This document shows positions 26,775-35,990 of a stretch of DNA of 58,408 bases, piece by piece (within the stretch, counting starts at the first letter, position 1; every line of letters starts with the position of its first letter). The stretch comes from Planctomycetota bacterium. Lineage in GTDB: Bacteria > Planctomycetota > Planctomycetia > Gemmatales > Gemmataceae. A program made the translations under genes and the position numbers. Below the pieces are notes generated by a model that searched no databases, was not told where the DNA came from, and saw nothing but the letters and a program-made list of their open reading frames with translations. Location: NCBI GenBank assembly GCA_021413735.1, contig JAIOPV010000031.1, forward strand, positions 1 to 58,408. Direction: 5' to 3'.

Positions 26775-27488
26775 ATGCGGTCCATCCTGCTGATTGCGGT
26801 ATCTGCCGGAGTGGGCTTGGTCGCGGGAGTCTTGGTGTCTCCGCGGGAACCCCATCGCGATACGAAACCGGAACCGGCACCAGCCCCCTTCCTCCCGAAG
26901 TCGAAAGAAGGGCCACCACAGAAGACGCCACCGAAGCAGGACACCACGAAGATCGAGGAGCCCGACCGCCACAAAGAGATCCCGCTCTCCTCACTCTACT
27001 GTGCGAACTGGAGCAAGGAGGGCCTGCGTGTCCCCCGTCGCAAGGATGATGAGGAGTTCACGGAGATGTGGGACCGACTCAGGAAGCGTCTGACGAAGTT
27101 GCCATATCGGACCGCTTTTGTGGTTCAGGTGGCGACGATCGAGGGCGCAGTGAGCGACACTCTGGACGTTCTGGATGGTCGAAGAGAAGGCGGTGAGGGG
27201 TTCGCACTCTCTCCAGACTTTGGACGGAAGGATGTCTGGGCGGTGATGTTTCTTGGCAACACGGACGGTTTCCGCGAGGTGACGTGCACCTCCGCGACCT
27301 ATTCCGCGAACGAGTTGACGGTGACTGTTCGCGTCTCCCAAGAATTTATCGTCGAGACGGTCGGAATAAGTGTGCCCAACCTCTATTGGGTTCCTCTGCC
27401 GGAGGTTAAGCCGGGTCTCCTCACGCTGCGAATACACGATAGCGAAACGAAGTCCGATCTGCTTGTGGTCCGCACCGACATTCAGTGA
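26775..27488 (+). CDS. Exported or membrane-anchored hypothetical protein
   Basis: 237 residues from ATG 26775, with GGAGG seven bases upstream (an open frame extends to 26730). An N-terminal hydrophobic helix (MRSILLIAVSAGVGLVAGVLV) acts as signal anchor, followed by a Pro/Lys linker (KPEPAPAPFLPKSKEGPP). A C-terminal beta-rich domain of about 140 residues contains TAFVVQVATIEGAVSDTLDV and ANELTVTVRVSQEFIVETV. No family is recognised. Probably exposed outside the cytoplasm. Confidence 0.7.
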   Translation: MRSILLIAVSAGVGLVAGVLVSPREPHRDTKPEPAPAPFLPKSKEGPPQKTPPKQDTTKIEEPDRHKEIPLSSLYCANWSKEGLRVPRRKDDEEFTEMWDRLRKRLTKLPYRTAFVVQVATIEGAVSDTLDVLDGRREGGEGFALSPDFGRKDVWAVMFLGNTDGFREVTCTSATYSANELTVTVRVSQEFIVETVGISVPNLYWVPLPEVKPGLLTLRIHDSETKSDLLVVRTDIQ

Positions 27489-27516
27489 GGAAACGGTTCT
27501 ACATTAATCGTTTGAC

Positions 27517-27579
27517 CCAGCCTGCTGACGCAGGCGGTACGACAAACCATCTGTCGAACCGCCTGCGTCAGCAGGCTGG
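27517..27579. terminator. 28-bp hairpin after the gene at 26775
   Basis: CCAGCCTGCTGACGCAGGCG and on (27517-27544) pairs with 27552-27579, with one mismatch and a seven-base loop. It lies 28 bp past the stop of the upstream gene and ends 28 bp before the GTG of the decarboxylase gene. Confidence 0.65.
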
Positions 27580-27606
27580 TTGCTTCTACTCTTCGAGGAT
27601 ATTGCG

Positions 27607-28707
27607 GTGGCCGATGACGACGCACGGCGGCTCGATGACCTGTTCCACCTCTACCAGAGCGAAACCGATCGGCTCCTGGGCTATCCCTGCACAGCTACGT
27701 TCGACTACTCGCCGCTGTATCGCTTCCTTGCGTTCCCGCTCAATAACCTCGGCGACCCGTCGAAGTCGAACAACACGCGACTGCAAACTCACGAACTCGA
27801 ACGCGAAGTTCTCGCAATGTTCGGAGAGTTCACGCACGCGCCGCCAGACTCATTCTGGGGTTACGTCACCAGCGGCGGAAGCGAGGGGAACCAGTACGGC
27901 ACCTTCCTCGCTCGCGAACTGTACCCCGATGGCATCGTCTACCATTCCGAAGACACGCACTACTCGGTGAAGAAGATCATTCACGCGTTGCGTGTGCGAA
28001 GTGTCCTGATTCGCAGCCTGCCCAACGGGACGATGGATCTCGCAGACTTCGCGGCGAAGATCAAACTGCATCGCGATCAACCGCCGATCATCTTCGCGAA
28101 CATCGGCACCACGATGAAAGGCGCGATCGACGACCTTGCAGGCATTCACGCGATTCTGAAGCAGCACGAAGTGAGCAAGTTCTACATCCACGCCGACGCA
28201 GCTCTCAGCGGAATGATTCTGCCGTTCGTCGATGATGCGCCAGCGTGGAATTTCGCCGCACCCGTGGACAGCATCTCGATCAGCGGCCACAAGATGATCG
28301 GCTGCCCATTCCCGTGCGGTGTGGTACTGGCCCGCAAGCCAAATGTGGATCGCATTACGTCGCAGGTCGAATACACCGGCTCGCTCGACACGACGATCAC
28401 CGGATCGCGGAACGCACTTGGGCCGTTGTTCCTCTGGTATGCGCTCAGGACGATCGGCGTTGCTGGCTTCCGGAGCCGCATTCGCGGCTGTCTGGAAGTC
28501 GCCGATTATGCGTGTGAGCAGTTGAACGCGATCGGCCGCAATGCCTGGCGACATCGACACTCGAATACGGTGGTCTTTGATCGGCCGTCGAATGAGATGG
28601 TTCGCAAGTGGCAGTTGGCCGTGACTGGCAACATCGCCCATGTGATGACGATGCCCCAAACGACTCGCGAACGCATCGACCTGTTCGTTGCGGATTTGAA
28701 GGGGTGA
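27607..28707 (+). CDS. PLP-dependent decarboxylase (histidine decarboxylase-like)
   Basis: 366 residues from GTG 27607, preceded by GAGGA; the frame is open to 27580, which would run into the hairpin. Group II PLP decarboxylases remove CO2 from amino acids. Seen here: GYVTSGGSEGNQYGTFLAREL (phosphate/cofactor contact), YHSEDTHYSVKK (His stacking on PLP), FANIGTTMKGAIDD, YIHADAALSGM (Asp to the pyridine N) and SISGHKMIGCPFPCGV (Lys Schiff base). This pattern and the length match histidine decarboxylases. Substrate is an inference; aromatic or serine decarboxylase is possible. Confidence 0.85.
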   Translation: MADDDARRLDDLFHLYQSETDRLLGYPCTATFDYSPLYRFLAFPLNNLGDPSKSNNTRLQTHELEREVLAMFGEFTHAPPDSFWGYVTSGGSEGNQYGTFLARELYPDGIVYHSEDTHYSVKKIIHALRVRSVLIRSLPNGTMDLADFAAKIKLHRDQPPIIFANIGTTMKGAIDDLAGIHAILKQHEVSKFYIHADAALSGMILPFVDDAPAWNFAAPVDSISISGHKMIGCPFPCGVVLARKPNVDRITSQVEYTGSLDTTITGSRNALGPLFLWYALRTIGVAGFRSRIRGCLEVADYACEQLNAIGRNAWRHRHSNTVVFDRPSNEMVRKWQLAVTGNIAHVMTMPQTTRERIDLFVADLKG

Positions 28708-28718
28708 GGGCTCTTGGT

Positions 28719-28768
28719 ATTGGCCGCTTGCGGCGTAGCGACAGAGCGCTACGCCGCAAGCGGCCAAT
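28719..28768. terminator. 22-bp hairpin, family A copy 3
   Basis: ATTGGCCGCTTGCGGCGTAG and on (28719-28740) pairs with 28747-28768 around six bases. It lies between convergent genes, directly before the SGNH hydrolase stop. Third occurrence of GCCGCTTGCGGCGTAGCG, again convergent. Confidence 0.75.
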
Positions 28769-28773
28769 CGGAT

Positions 28774-29532
28774 TCACTTCGTCAGCTTGGTGAGGTCTTC
28801 CTTGATGGCGTTCGCCCAAATCTCGTAACCTTCTGGGCTGAGGTGCAGGAAGTCAGGCATGATCTTCTTGTCGAGGCTGCCGTCTTTCTCCAGGAACTTC
28901 TCGCCGATGTCCTTGTAGAAAACGCTCTTGTCGTCGGCGAGTTTCGCGATGATCTTGTTCGTGTCCTTGACCTTGTCGCGAATCTTGTCATCGGCCTTCG
29001 CGGACCGTGGGAAGATGCCCAGCACGAGGATCTTCATGTCGGGCTTCTGCTTGCGAAGCTCTTCCACAATCGCCTTGACGCCGCCCGCGATCTGCTCTGG
29101 CGTGTGGGCGCCCATGTTGTTCGTGCCGATCATGATGACCGCGGCCTTGGGCTTCAGCGGTTCGATTTCCTTGCCTTCGGTGAGCCGCCACAGAACGTGA
29201 CCGGTTTGGTCGCCGCCGATGCCGAGGTTCACCGGCTTGAACGCCGCGAAGTGTTCAGCCCAGGCCTTCTTGCCAGCACCTTCCCAGCCGTGCGTGATGC
29301 TGTCGCCAATGAAGATCACGTCGCCTTCGCCCTTCGCGGTGATTTTCAGGAATTCTTTGTGTCGCGGGATGTCGCGGTTCAGCAGTTTGACTGCCGGATT
29401 CTCCTTGGTGTCCTTCGAATCCTTGACATCCTTGGCGTCTTTCTTGACGTCCTTGGTGTCCTGCGCGCTGGCTGGCGCGAGCAGGCACAGTGCCAGCACA
29501 GCGCTGGCGAACAGAAGGCGTTGCACAATCAT
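28774..29532 (-). CDS. Secreted SGNH/GDSL-type hydrolase
   Basis: 252 residues from ATG 29532. The signal peptide MIVQRLLFASAVLALCLLAPASAQ is followed by a Lys/Asp repeat (DTKDVKKDAKDVKDSKDTK). The four SGNH blocks are visible: IFIGDSITHGW (nucleophile Ser), NLGIGGDQTGHVLWRL (Gly), IMIGTNNMGAHTP (Asn) and MPDFLHLSPEGY (Asp-x-x-His). Such enzymes remove acyl or acetyl groups from lipids or sugars, here outside the cytoplasm. The substrate cannot be told. The charged linker is unusual and may be a spacer to the cell surface. Confidence 0.9.
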   Translation of the reverse strand: MIVQRLLFASAVLALCLLAPASAQDTKDVKKDAKDVKDSKDTKENPAVKLLNRDIPRHKEFLKITAKGEGDVIFIGDSITHGWEGAGKKAWAEHFAAFKPVNLGIGGDQTGHVLWRLTEGKEIEPLKPKAAVIMIGTNNMGAHTPEQIAGGVKAIVEELRKQKPDMKILVLGIFPRSAKADDKIRDKVKDTNKIIAKLADDKSVFYKDIGEKFLEKDGSLDKKIMPDFLHLSPEGYEIWANAIKEDLTKLTK

Positions 29533-29681
29533 TTTGCGCTCCGAGAGAGGGTGAGGCGTACCGTGTGGTGGGATGTACTTCGTGGTGTCGGCTGGGTACG
29601 TCAGCTCGGCATGGTGAAGTATCAGCCTCGGGCGTGTTCTCGGCAACAGCATCCTCGCGGTTTACGTTCTAGGTTGTTGGC

Positions 29682-30896
29682 ATGAACGTGCGCCAAATGC
29701 TAACCGCCGTTGCGCTCGCTGCCGTGGGCGTTCTGCTCGTTGTGCAAGTCCGCAATCTGCTCGCCGACCCCACCGTGTGGCCGCCCGACGACTTCATCGA
29801 ATACTGGGCAGCCGCGAAACTCACGCTCGATGGCAAGAATCCCTACGACGGCGACCTACTGCTACCCCTTCAACGCGCTGGCGGTCGCGACACCGACGAA
29901 GCGATCATGATGTGGAATCCGCCGTGGACGCTCACATTCGTGCTGCCGCTGGGGTTGCTGCCGTCTCGCGGTGCGCAACTCATCTGGTTCGTTGTGAACC
30001 TCGCGGCAATTGGCTTCTGTGGTGATCGACTCTGGCGACTCTTCGGCGGCAACGCGAATCGTCGTTGGATCGGATGGGCCATTGCATTCACAGCGATGCC
30101 GAGTGCGTTCGCCCTGCAATCGGGGCAGATCGGGCCGCTGCTGCTGCTCGGAGCAGTGCTGTTCCTCGAATGCGAACGACGCGGCTACGAGTTCGCAGCC
30201 GGTGCCGCGACGGTGCTGCTCGCGATCAAGCCGCATCTGGCGTATCTCATCTGGTGCGCGATTCTGTGCGACGCGATCACCCGCTACCGTTGGCGAATGA
30301 TCCTCGGCGGAGCCGTGACCGGCATCGTGTGTTCGGTGTTGCCGTTGCTGTTCGTGCCGCACGTCTGGAGTCAATTCGCCGACGCGATGGGGAATCGTCC
30401 GCCGGAGCAGTGGATGTCGCCAACGATTGGCACTGTGCTCAGGCTCTACAGCGACGACCCAAAGATGTTTTGGCTTCAGTTCGTGCCGGTGCTGTTCGGG
30501 CTGGCGTGGTTCGCGTTCCATTACTGGCGTTGGGCAGGTCGTTGGAACTGGATCGATCAGGTGCCGTTGTTGTTGCTCGTGTCGTTCGTGACCGCTCCGT
30601 ATGGTGCGTGGCCGTTCGACATGGTGTTGCTGTTGCCTGCTGCGATGTGGTTGGTTGTAAAGACAGTTGAAATCCGCCCCCTTGCGGTCGCGGCTCGTGA
30701 AACACCCGTATCCGAGCGAGCCGCGACCGCAAAGGAGTGGTTGGTTGTCGCCGGGTTGATCTCCGTGAACGTGGGTTGTCTCGTGTGCAATCTGCTCGGC
30801 CTCACGTCCTACGATTTCCGGTGGGTGTCGCCTGCGGTGTTGCTGCTGTATGCTTTCGGTTGTCGCCAAGAGACTCCAAAACCACTCAACGGTTAG
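29682..30896 (+). CDS. Polytopic membrane glycosyltransferase, GT87/DUF2029-like
   Basis: 404 residues with about nine to ten hydrophobic helices. The first luminal loop contains PPDDFIEYWAAAKLTLDGKNPYD, the D-F-x-x-Y/Y-x-A-A motif of polyprenyl-phosphate-mannose-dependent GT87 enzymes, whose Asp pair is catalytic. Later WNPPWTLTFVLPLG, QSGQIGPLLLLGAV and AIKPHLAYLI match the family. It would transfer a sugar from a lipid carrier on the outer face of the membrane. The C-terminal region is a hydrophobic helix pair. Followed by another membrane gene on the same strand. Confidence 0.8.
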   Translation: MNVRQMLTAVALAAVGVLLVVQVRNLLADPTVWPPDDFIEYWAAAKLTLDGKNPYDGDLLLPLQRAGGRDTDEAIMMWNPPWTLTFVLPLGLLPSRGAQLIWFVVNLAAIGFCGDRLWRLFGGNANRRWIGWAIAFTAMPSAFALQSGQIGPLLLLGAVLFLECERRGYEFAAGAATVLLAIKPHLAYLIWCAILCDAITRYRWRMILGGAVTGIVCSVLPLLFVPHVWSQFADAMGNRPPEQWMSPTIGTVLRLYSDDPKMFWLQFVPVLFGLAWFAFHYWRWAGRWNWIDQVPLLLLVSFVTAPYGAWPFDMVLLLPAAMWLVVKTVEIRPLAVAARETPVSERAATAKEWLVVAGLISVNVGCLVCNLLGLTSYDFRWVSPAVLLLYAFGCRQETPKPLNG

Positions 30897-30908
30897 CGAG
30901 TGCATTGT

Positions 30909-30975
30909 GAGCCACGGGGTTTATCCCCGTGGTGCTGAAGTAATGAAAAGACCACGGGGATAAACCCCGTGGCTC
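30909..30975. terminator. 25-bp hairpin, family B copy 1
   Basis: Arms 30909-30933 and 30951-30975 are exact complements (GAGCCACGGGGTTTATCCCC and on); each arm is also palindromic by itself (CCACGGGG...CCCCGTGG). It lies between two co-directional plus-strand genes. Other copies are at 50875 and 53764. Confidence 0.75.
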
Positions 30976-31002
30976 GCTGAGCAACCCTCACCGGTTCCCC
31001 AC

Positions 31003-32556
31003 ATGACACTTCCGCGGTGGATTGCGCCCGGAGCCATCGCGTTCCTGGCCGTCTGGCTCATGTTGATGGTCGCCGGGCACGTTCGCATGTTCAGCGATCC
31101 CGGCACGTTCTGGCACACCCGCACCGGCGACATCATCCTCGCGGAAGGCTTCATCCGCACCGATCCGTACACGTTCACGTGCCCCGCGTATCCCGAGAGT
31201 CGCTGGTGGGTGCCGTATCAATGGCTCGGCGAAGTCGGCATGTCATGCGCTCACCGCGTCGGCGGCTTCGACGCCGAGCTTCTTGGCGCTGTCTCGATCA
31301 TCGCCATCACGTTCGCGTTCCTTGCTGTGCGATTGCTCCGCACCGGACTTCACCCCGCCGCGGTCGGAACGCTCATCGCACTTTCGCTCGCGGCAGCGGG
31401 GTCGCACTTCCACGTCCGACCGCATCTCGTCACCACGATGGGCATGGCGTTCACGGCTGCGTTTCTCACCGATTGCGACGCGGGCCGCTTCCGCCTCAGT
31501 CGCCTGTTCTGGCTCGTTCCCTTTTTCGTGATTTGGGTGAACATTCATGGCGGTTATCTCGGCGGCTTCGGAACCGTCGTGATCGCCGCGACGGGATGGG
31601 TCGTGTTCTGGCTGTTGGGTCGACCGTCGCCGGTGCAGTCGTGGCGTGATGTCGGCTTGCTCGCCTTGCTCGTGTTCGGTTGCGGGGCGGCGGCGTTCGT
31701 GAACCCTTACGGCACCGACATGCTGAAGGTGTGGCGAGTCATCATGGGCGAGCCGATCCTGCGGCAGATCATCAAGGAACACAGCGCGTTCGACATTCGC
31801 GCGGAGTATGCGATGCCGTTGATGTGCTTCGCGGCCGTGTATCTGTTCGTGCTAGCTGGCGCAAAGTGGCGCGAAGTTCGCGTGTCGTGGTTGTTGCCGT
31901 TGGTGTGGCTCCTTCAGACGCTCGACCGCAGCCGCCACGGCACGCTGTTCGTGGTGGTTGGCCTCGTGGCGATTGCGGAAATCTGGCCGCACACGCGATG
32001 GGCCGTGCGACTCGCGAAGACCCGCCCCGACTTCTACGATCCGTCTACTCCAGCAGTGAGCCGACCATGGTGGGCGTCGGTGTGGTTGCCTGCGCTGGTG
32101 GTGCTGCTCTCGCTTGGGTTACAGGCCGGTGGCGTGCGGGTTCCGGTGTTTGGAGCTGGGTGGGCAGAACACGATCCGGAAGAGTGGCCGGTGGATGTTC
32201 TCGACGCGATCAAGGCGAACGAGCCGAAACCCGGCGACCTGCACAACAAGGTGTTCAACGACTACGTTGACGGCGCGTTCATCATCTATCACGCGCCTGG
32301 GTACAAGGTCTTTGTTGATGACCGCTGCGAGGTCTTCGGCGGGGCATGGCTCTTCGATTTGGTGAAGGTCGGTTCACGGGAAACGAGTCCGAAAGCGCGA
32401 GCGGCGGCGATTGCTCGCTGGCAGGAAACCTATGGCCGCTTCGACTTCGCACTGACGCGGATCAAGACGCCGTTTGAGGAGTATTTCAAGTCTGCGCCAG
32501 AGTGGGAGTGCGTGAAACGCACCGACACCGCCGCGTTCTACCGACGCAAGAATTAG
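31003..32556 (+). CDS. Polytopic membrane protein of unknown function
   Basis: 517 residues with about ten hydrophobic helices, starting LPRWIAPGAIAFLAVWLMLMVAGH. A first periplasmic loop has TDPYTFTCPAYPESRWWVPYQWLGE and a later one HFHVRPHLVTTM and WVNIHGGYLGGFG, an arrangement like GT-C glycosyltransferases. The C-terminal 110 residues form a soluble domain: HNKVFNDYVDGAFIIYHAPGYKVFVDDRCEVFGG. Related proteins are common in planctomycetes and verrucomicrobia without experimental function. It may be a lipid-linked-sugar transferase acting outside. Separated from the GT87-like gene by a hairpin. Confidence 0.7.
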   Translation: MTLPRWIAPGAIAFLAVWLMLMVAGHVRMFSDPGTFWHTRTGDIILAEGFIRTDPYTFTCPAYPESRWWVPYQWLGEVGMSCAHRVGGFDAELLGAVSIIAITFAFLAVRLLRTGLHPAAVGTLIALSLAAAGSHFHVRPHLVTTMGMAFTAAFLTDCDAGRFRLSRLFWLVPFFVIWVNIHGGYLGGFGTVVIAATGWVVFWLLGRPSPVQSWRDVGLLALLVFGCGAAAFVNPYGTDMLKVWRVIMGEPILRQIIKEHSAFDIRAEYAMPLMCFAAVYLFVLAGAKWREVRVSWLLPLVWLLQTLDRSRHGTLFVVVGLVAIAEIWPHTRWAVRLAKTRPDFYDPSTPAVSRPWWASVWLPALVVLLSLGLQAGGVRVPVFGAGWAEHDPEEWPVDVLDAIKANEPKPGDLHNKVFNDYVDGAFIIYHAPGYKVFVDDRCEVFGGAWLFDLVKVGSRETSPKARAAAIARWQETYGRFDFALTRIKTPFEEYFKSAPEWECVKRTDTAAFYRRKN

Positions 32557-32557
32557 G

Positions 32558-34093
32558 TCATTTCGGGGCGTCGACGATCTTGATGAACGGAGGGGCGGCA
32601 CGCAGCGGATAGCGGTAGGCTGTCTCAAGCGTCAACAGGCTCATCGTTGTCGTGCCGAGGCGACCGCAGTTCCGCCCAATCCAAAATGCATCGGGATCGA
32701 AGCTCCCGTACTTCGCGGAGCCGTCCTTCTTGAGTTGAAGGCTGACAAGCCAATCACGCATTCCATCTTTGCGAATTCCATCTGGCCGCTTGTACCCTTC
32801 GTTCCACGTTTTCCATTCGTCGCCTTCGTAAAAGCGAACGACCTGACTCGCGTGGTAAAGGAAGTACACATCCGGCGAGGCCGACGACTTCACGGGCAGC
32901 CGCTTCATCAACCCGGTGACGCCTTCAGCCATGCCCGCAGTGTCTGGACCCCAGCCATCAACGTAATACCGACACAGCAGCCCGACAGCGGTCTGCGTCG
33001 TTCCCGGTGCGGCATCGCTGTTGTCGCTGTAACCGTACATCGCCTTGCGTGACCCCGCACTCACGTGATTGAGGAACTCCACCGTCTTCTTGAGCGTTGA
33101 CTCAGGAACGACGATATCCTTGCTCAGTCGGGCAGCTTGAATCGCCTGGACATGCCAGCCGACGATGGTGATGTCGCCGTTGATGCTGGGAGCATATCCC
33201 CAGCTACCGTTTGGTGCCTGCGTCTTCACGATGTGGTCGATCGCTGCCTGCGCGTATGGCAGCAGCGTCTTGTCTTTTGTCAGTGCGTAGGCTTCGCACA
33301 ATGCAAGCGTTGCGATCGCGTGAGCGTAAGGATTCCCCGACATGCGGCCCGCGTCTGAACCGCTCAGTGGGCAGCGGTCAAGGAGGTAATCCAACCCGGA
33401 TTGAATGGTCCGCTGATGCACGCCCTTGGCCCAGTGTTCGACCAACTCTTCAGCCGACTGGGGCATCAGGGTACAGCAAGCCCGCAACTCAACATCGTGC
33501 TTGGGAACAGAGCGGTAGACCACGGAACCAACGTGCGTTTTGCCCACCCCGAGGAACGGTAGGAGAGCCATTCCGGTCGCGGCGATACGTTCATTTTTGT
33601 CGCCCACGTCGAACGCCCAACCGCCGTCTTCGTGTTGCTGTCGAGCGAGCCACATCAAACCCAGAGCCACCGCCCGTTCGCTTTCGTCGTTCCCGTATCT
33701 GCGAAGGGACTCGGTTTTCCTGGCGGCGGTTCGATTGGCGAGCAGCAACGAGTTCGGCATTGGTTGAGTTGCGATTGGCAGCAACAGCGTCGAATCTGCT
33801 TGCATCGGAAACAAAGCCGGGCTGAACAAATACGGTTCTGCCTGCTCAAGAAATGCCTGGGAGTCGAACCAGTCGAATCGATCCCGGCGAGAGGTCAGCG
33901 ATTGATCGAAGTGTGGATTCTCTTCGGTGAATCTCCCCTCCTCAGCGAGAGGATCGAGTTCAACATCCGCTTCCAATCCGGGTACTTCGTCTGTCAAGGC
34001 GATGGGCGCAAGGGTGGACTCCTCACCGCGACGTCCACAGCCGAGCGAGAATAATGCGAATGTAACCAGCGATAACGCGACGAGACGAGACAT
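32558..34093 (-). CDS. Lipoprotein with prenyltransferase/squalene-oxidase-type toroid repeats
   Basis: 511 residues from ATG 34093 (GTG 34099 is an alternative). The signal LVALSLVTFALFSLGCG has a lipobox at SLGC. An acidic low-complexity segment spans 30-75. A toroid of helix pairs follows: ARQQHEDGGWAFDVGD, KTQAPNGSWGYAPSINGD and RDWLVSLQLKKDGSAKYGSF (QW-like repeats). TTTMSLLTLETAYRYP lies near the end. No DxDD acid motif is seen, so catalysis is unlikely. The same fold occurs at 20502 with a CxxCH motif. Convergent with the gene at 31003, with only one base between stops. Confidence 0.8.
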   Translation of the reverse strand: MSRLVALSLVTFALFSLGCGRRGEESTLAPIALTDEVPGLEADVELDPLAEEGRFTEENPHFDQSLTSRRDRFDWFDSQAFLEQAEPYLFSPALFPMQADSTLLLPIATQPMPNSLLLANRTAARKTESLRRYGNDESERAVALGLMWLARQQHEDGGWAFDVGDKNERIAATGMALLPFLGVGKTHVGSVVYRSVPKHDVELRACCTLMPQSAEELVEHWAKGVHQRTIQSGLDYLLDRCPLSGSDAGRMSGNPYAHAIATLALCEAYALTKDKTLLPYAQAAIDHIVKTQAPNGSWGYAPSINGDITIVGWHVQAIQAARLSKDIVVPESTLKKTVEFLNHVSAGSRKAMYGYSDNSDAAPGTTQTAVGLLCRYYVDGWGPDTAGMAEGVTGLMKRLPVKSSASPDVYFLYHASQVVRFYEGDEWKTWNEGYKRPDGIRKDGMRDWLVSLQLKKDGSAKYGSFDPDAFWIGRNCGRLGTTTMSLLTLETAYRYPLRAAPPFIKIVDAPK

Positions 34094-34303
34094 GGCCACC
34101 CCGAAATGATGTGAGATGTCCTGTTGTTATCTGACGCACCGGCAGGCGAAAGAGTTCCCGCTTGCAGTCTTCCCGACGACGCGGGCAAGGCTTCTTATCA
34201 GACGCACATGGGTCACGCCGTGTATCTGGCGCGTGCCGCATCCTTCAGCGATTGCGACAAGAACTTGCCGGACTGCTTGAGTGACAACGGACTGTCACTC
34301 CGT

Positions 34304-34385
34304 GGACCGCGGGCGGCTCGCCCGCTTCTGTGCGTGTTCTTCGCGGATCGAGACACGCCCAAAGTTCGCGAGCCGCCCACGGTCC
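34304..34385. repeat. Imperfect inverted repeat in the gap 34100-34430
   Basis: GGACCGCGGGCGGCTCGC (34304-34321) pairs with GCGAGCCGCCCACGGTCC (34368-34385), with one mismatched position. A smaller AGTGACA/TGTCACT pair lies just before (34280-34299). The rest of the 331-bp gap has no supportable gene. Confidence 0.5.
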
Positions 34386-34430
34386 AGAGAAATGCCATCC
34401 CGCCACGACTTCGAAGCGGTCTCCAATGTC

Positions 34431-34826
34431 TTACGGCGTCAGCGTGAAGTCGAACTTGTTGGCGCCCGTGGCGACGTCGGCTGTGAGTTCCGACTTCTGG
34501 TTGTACTTGCCCGGAATGTAATCCACCGGCATCTCGGTTTCTCCCATGGCGCCCTTCTGACCGGCGGGCAATTTTTCCAACTTCGACGCCCGAATGTCGA
34601 CCTTCTTCTTTCCCGGCCTCACCGACATCGTGTAGACCCCGTTTTTGATTTTGCCACCGTCCGGAGCGACTTTGTTCTCCGGGTCGCTGAACGTGATGTC
34701 GCCGTCGGGTATCGGCTTCCCGTCGAACGTGACGTTGCCTGTGACGGTCGCCATGGTTGGACCTTTGTCACACCCGATGGCGAAGCAGACCCCGCTAACA
34801 GCGAGGGAGAGGAGAAGTAATCGCAT
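34431..34826 (-). CDS. Exported lipoprotein with carboxypeptidase-regulatory-like domain
   Basis: 131 residues from ATG 34826, with AGGGG six bases upstream. The signal MRLLLLSLAVSGVCFAIGC ends in a lipobox (AIGC). The mature part has the same opening as the other two such proteins here: ATVTGNVTFDGKPIPDGDITFSDPE, then GVYTMSVRPGKKKVDIRAS and YIPGKYNQKSELTADV. It lies 62 bp after a DUF1559 gene on the same strand, the third such pair. Probably a surface partner of the pseudopilin. Confidence 0.85.
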   Translation of the reverse strand: MRLLLLSLAVSGVCFAIGCDKGPTMATVTGNVTFDGKPIPDGDITFSDPENKVAPDGGKIKNGVYTMSVRPGKKKVDIRASKLEKLPAGQKGAMGETEMPVDYIPGKYNQKSELTADVATGANKFDFTLTP

Positions 34827-34888
34827 GAATGCCCCTGGAGAAATTGAAGAGGCCGAGGGAATCCTCGGCCTGTGGATCGAACGGTCGG

Positions 34889-35815
34889 TTACAGATCGTT
34901 TGCGGCCACCTCGCCACCAGCTCGCGTCCCGGCATTTTGCCAGGTACTCAGCGTAACACCATCGCGAACGAATCGGACGCTGCCATCCGCCATCACCGCG
35001 TTCACACCGCCGGTGTGCATACTCCGAGCGGACTGCACCGTGCTGGTCCCGCCCAATCCCTGGCAAGGGGCTTTCGGGATGGTGTTGCAATAATCCGAGC
35101 GGTCGCCAACTGTGGTGTTCGGCGGGTACAGCGTGCTAAAGAGTGTGTTCCCCTGCCAGGTGTTGTTGTACCGCCCACGCAGATCGTGCGTCGTGGTGTC
35201 CTGCGCGATGAGAACCTCGCTCCCCATCAGCGTGTTCGACGTACCATCGGTGACATCTCCCATTTTCGTTTTCGAGAGACAATAGAACATGCCATTCAAG
35301 GCGATACCGCCGGTCGCACCACTGTCGCCAAAGAGCGTGCTCCCAGCACACAGGACGTAGTTGCCGTGAAAGCCCTGAGCGTTGCCGGGAACGGTCACGT
35401 TCTTGCCCGCGTTCGGGTCCGACGGACACATCAGCGACTTGATTTTGCTATCGACCCCCGTGATTGAAAAAGTGAGGACGGTTGGTTGCGAGGCTTGAAT
35501 CTGCGCGTACAGCGGACCCTGTTCGATGTACGGCAAGAGTGGTTGTTCCCAGCACTGCCGGTTGTTTCCATTCGTCGGGTTGTTTGTGCCGAGCGTGACC
35601 TGTTGCCCCATCGGGAAGAGCAGATATACGTCGTGGTGGGCATGCAACCCAAGCGCGACCTGTTTGATGTTGTTGGAACACGTCGCACGGGCGGAGGCCT
35701 CGCGGACTTTCTGCACGGCTGGAAGTAACAATCCGATCAGGATGGCGATAATCGCGATGACTACGAGCAGTTCAATCAGCGTGAAACCCCGATGATTCGG
35801 ACGAATGATGGGCAT
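34889..35815 (-). CDS. DUF1559 pseudopilin-like protein
   Basis: 308 residues from ATG 35815 (GGAG upstream). The prepilin motif [19 protein letters not shown] begins at residue 8, followed by VREASARATCSNNIKQVALGLHAHHD. MGDVTDGTSNTLMGSEVL is in the middle and SARSMHTGGVNAVMADGSVRF near the end. The 84-base upstream extension is not used. Transcribed with the lipoprotein downstream. The 122-bp gap upstream to the glnN terminator should hold its promoter. Confidence 0.93.
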   Translation of the reverse strand: MPIIRPNHRGFTLIELLVVIAIIAILIGLLLPAVQKVREASARATCSNNIKQVALGLHAHHDVYLLFPMGQQVTLGTNNPTNGNNRQCWEQPLLPYIEQGPLYAQIQASQPTVLTFSITGVDSKIKSLMCPSDPNAGKNVTVPGNAQGFHGNYVLCAGSTLFGDSGATGGIALNGMFYCLSKTKMGDVTDGTSNTLMGSEVLIAQDTTTHDLRGRYNNTWQGNTLFSTLYPPNTTVGDRSDYCNTIPKAPCQGLGGTSTVQSARSMHTGGVNAVMADGSVRFVRDGVTLSTWQNAGTRAGGEVAANDL

Positions 35816-35945
35816 ACAAGGCTCCGACGAAGGAAGAGGAGAGAAAATCCGAGCCGGAAAGGAACCTCCCGACTGTACCACCGGTGGAATCCCATGCAAG
35901 TGACAAGGTGGTGAGATGTCATCGTTCGCGGCCTGAATGAAAAAA

Positions 35946-35969
35946 GCCCACGGACTGTTGTCCGTGGGC
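35946..35969 (-). terminator. Rho-independent terminator of glnN
   Basis: GCCCACGGAC, loop TGTT, GTCCGTGGGC: ten-bp perfect stem, followed on the minus strand by six T. It lies 22 bp beyond the glnN stop. It is the clearest classical terminator in the window. Confidence 0.93.
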
Positions 35970-35990
35970 CTTCGTGGGGTCAGCAGTGGA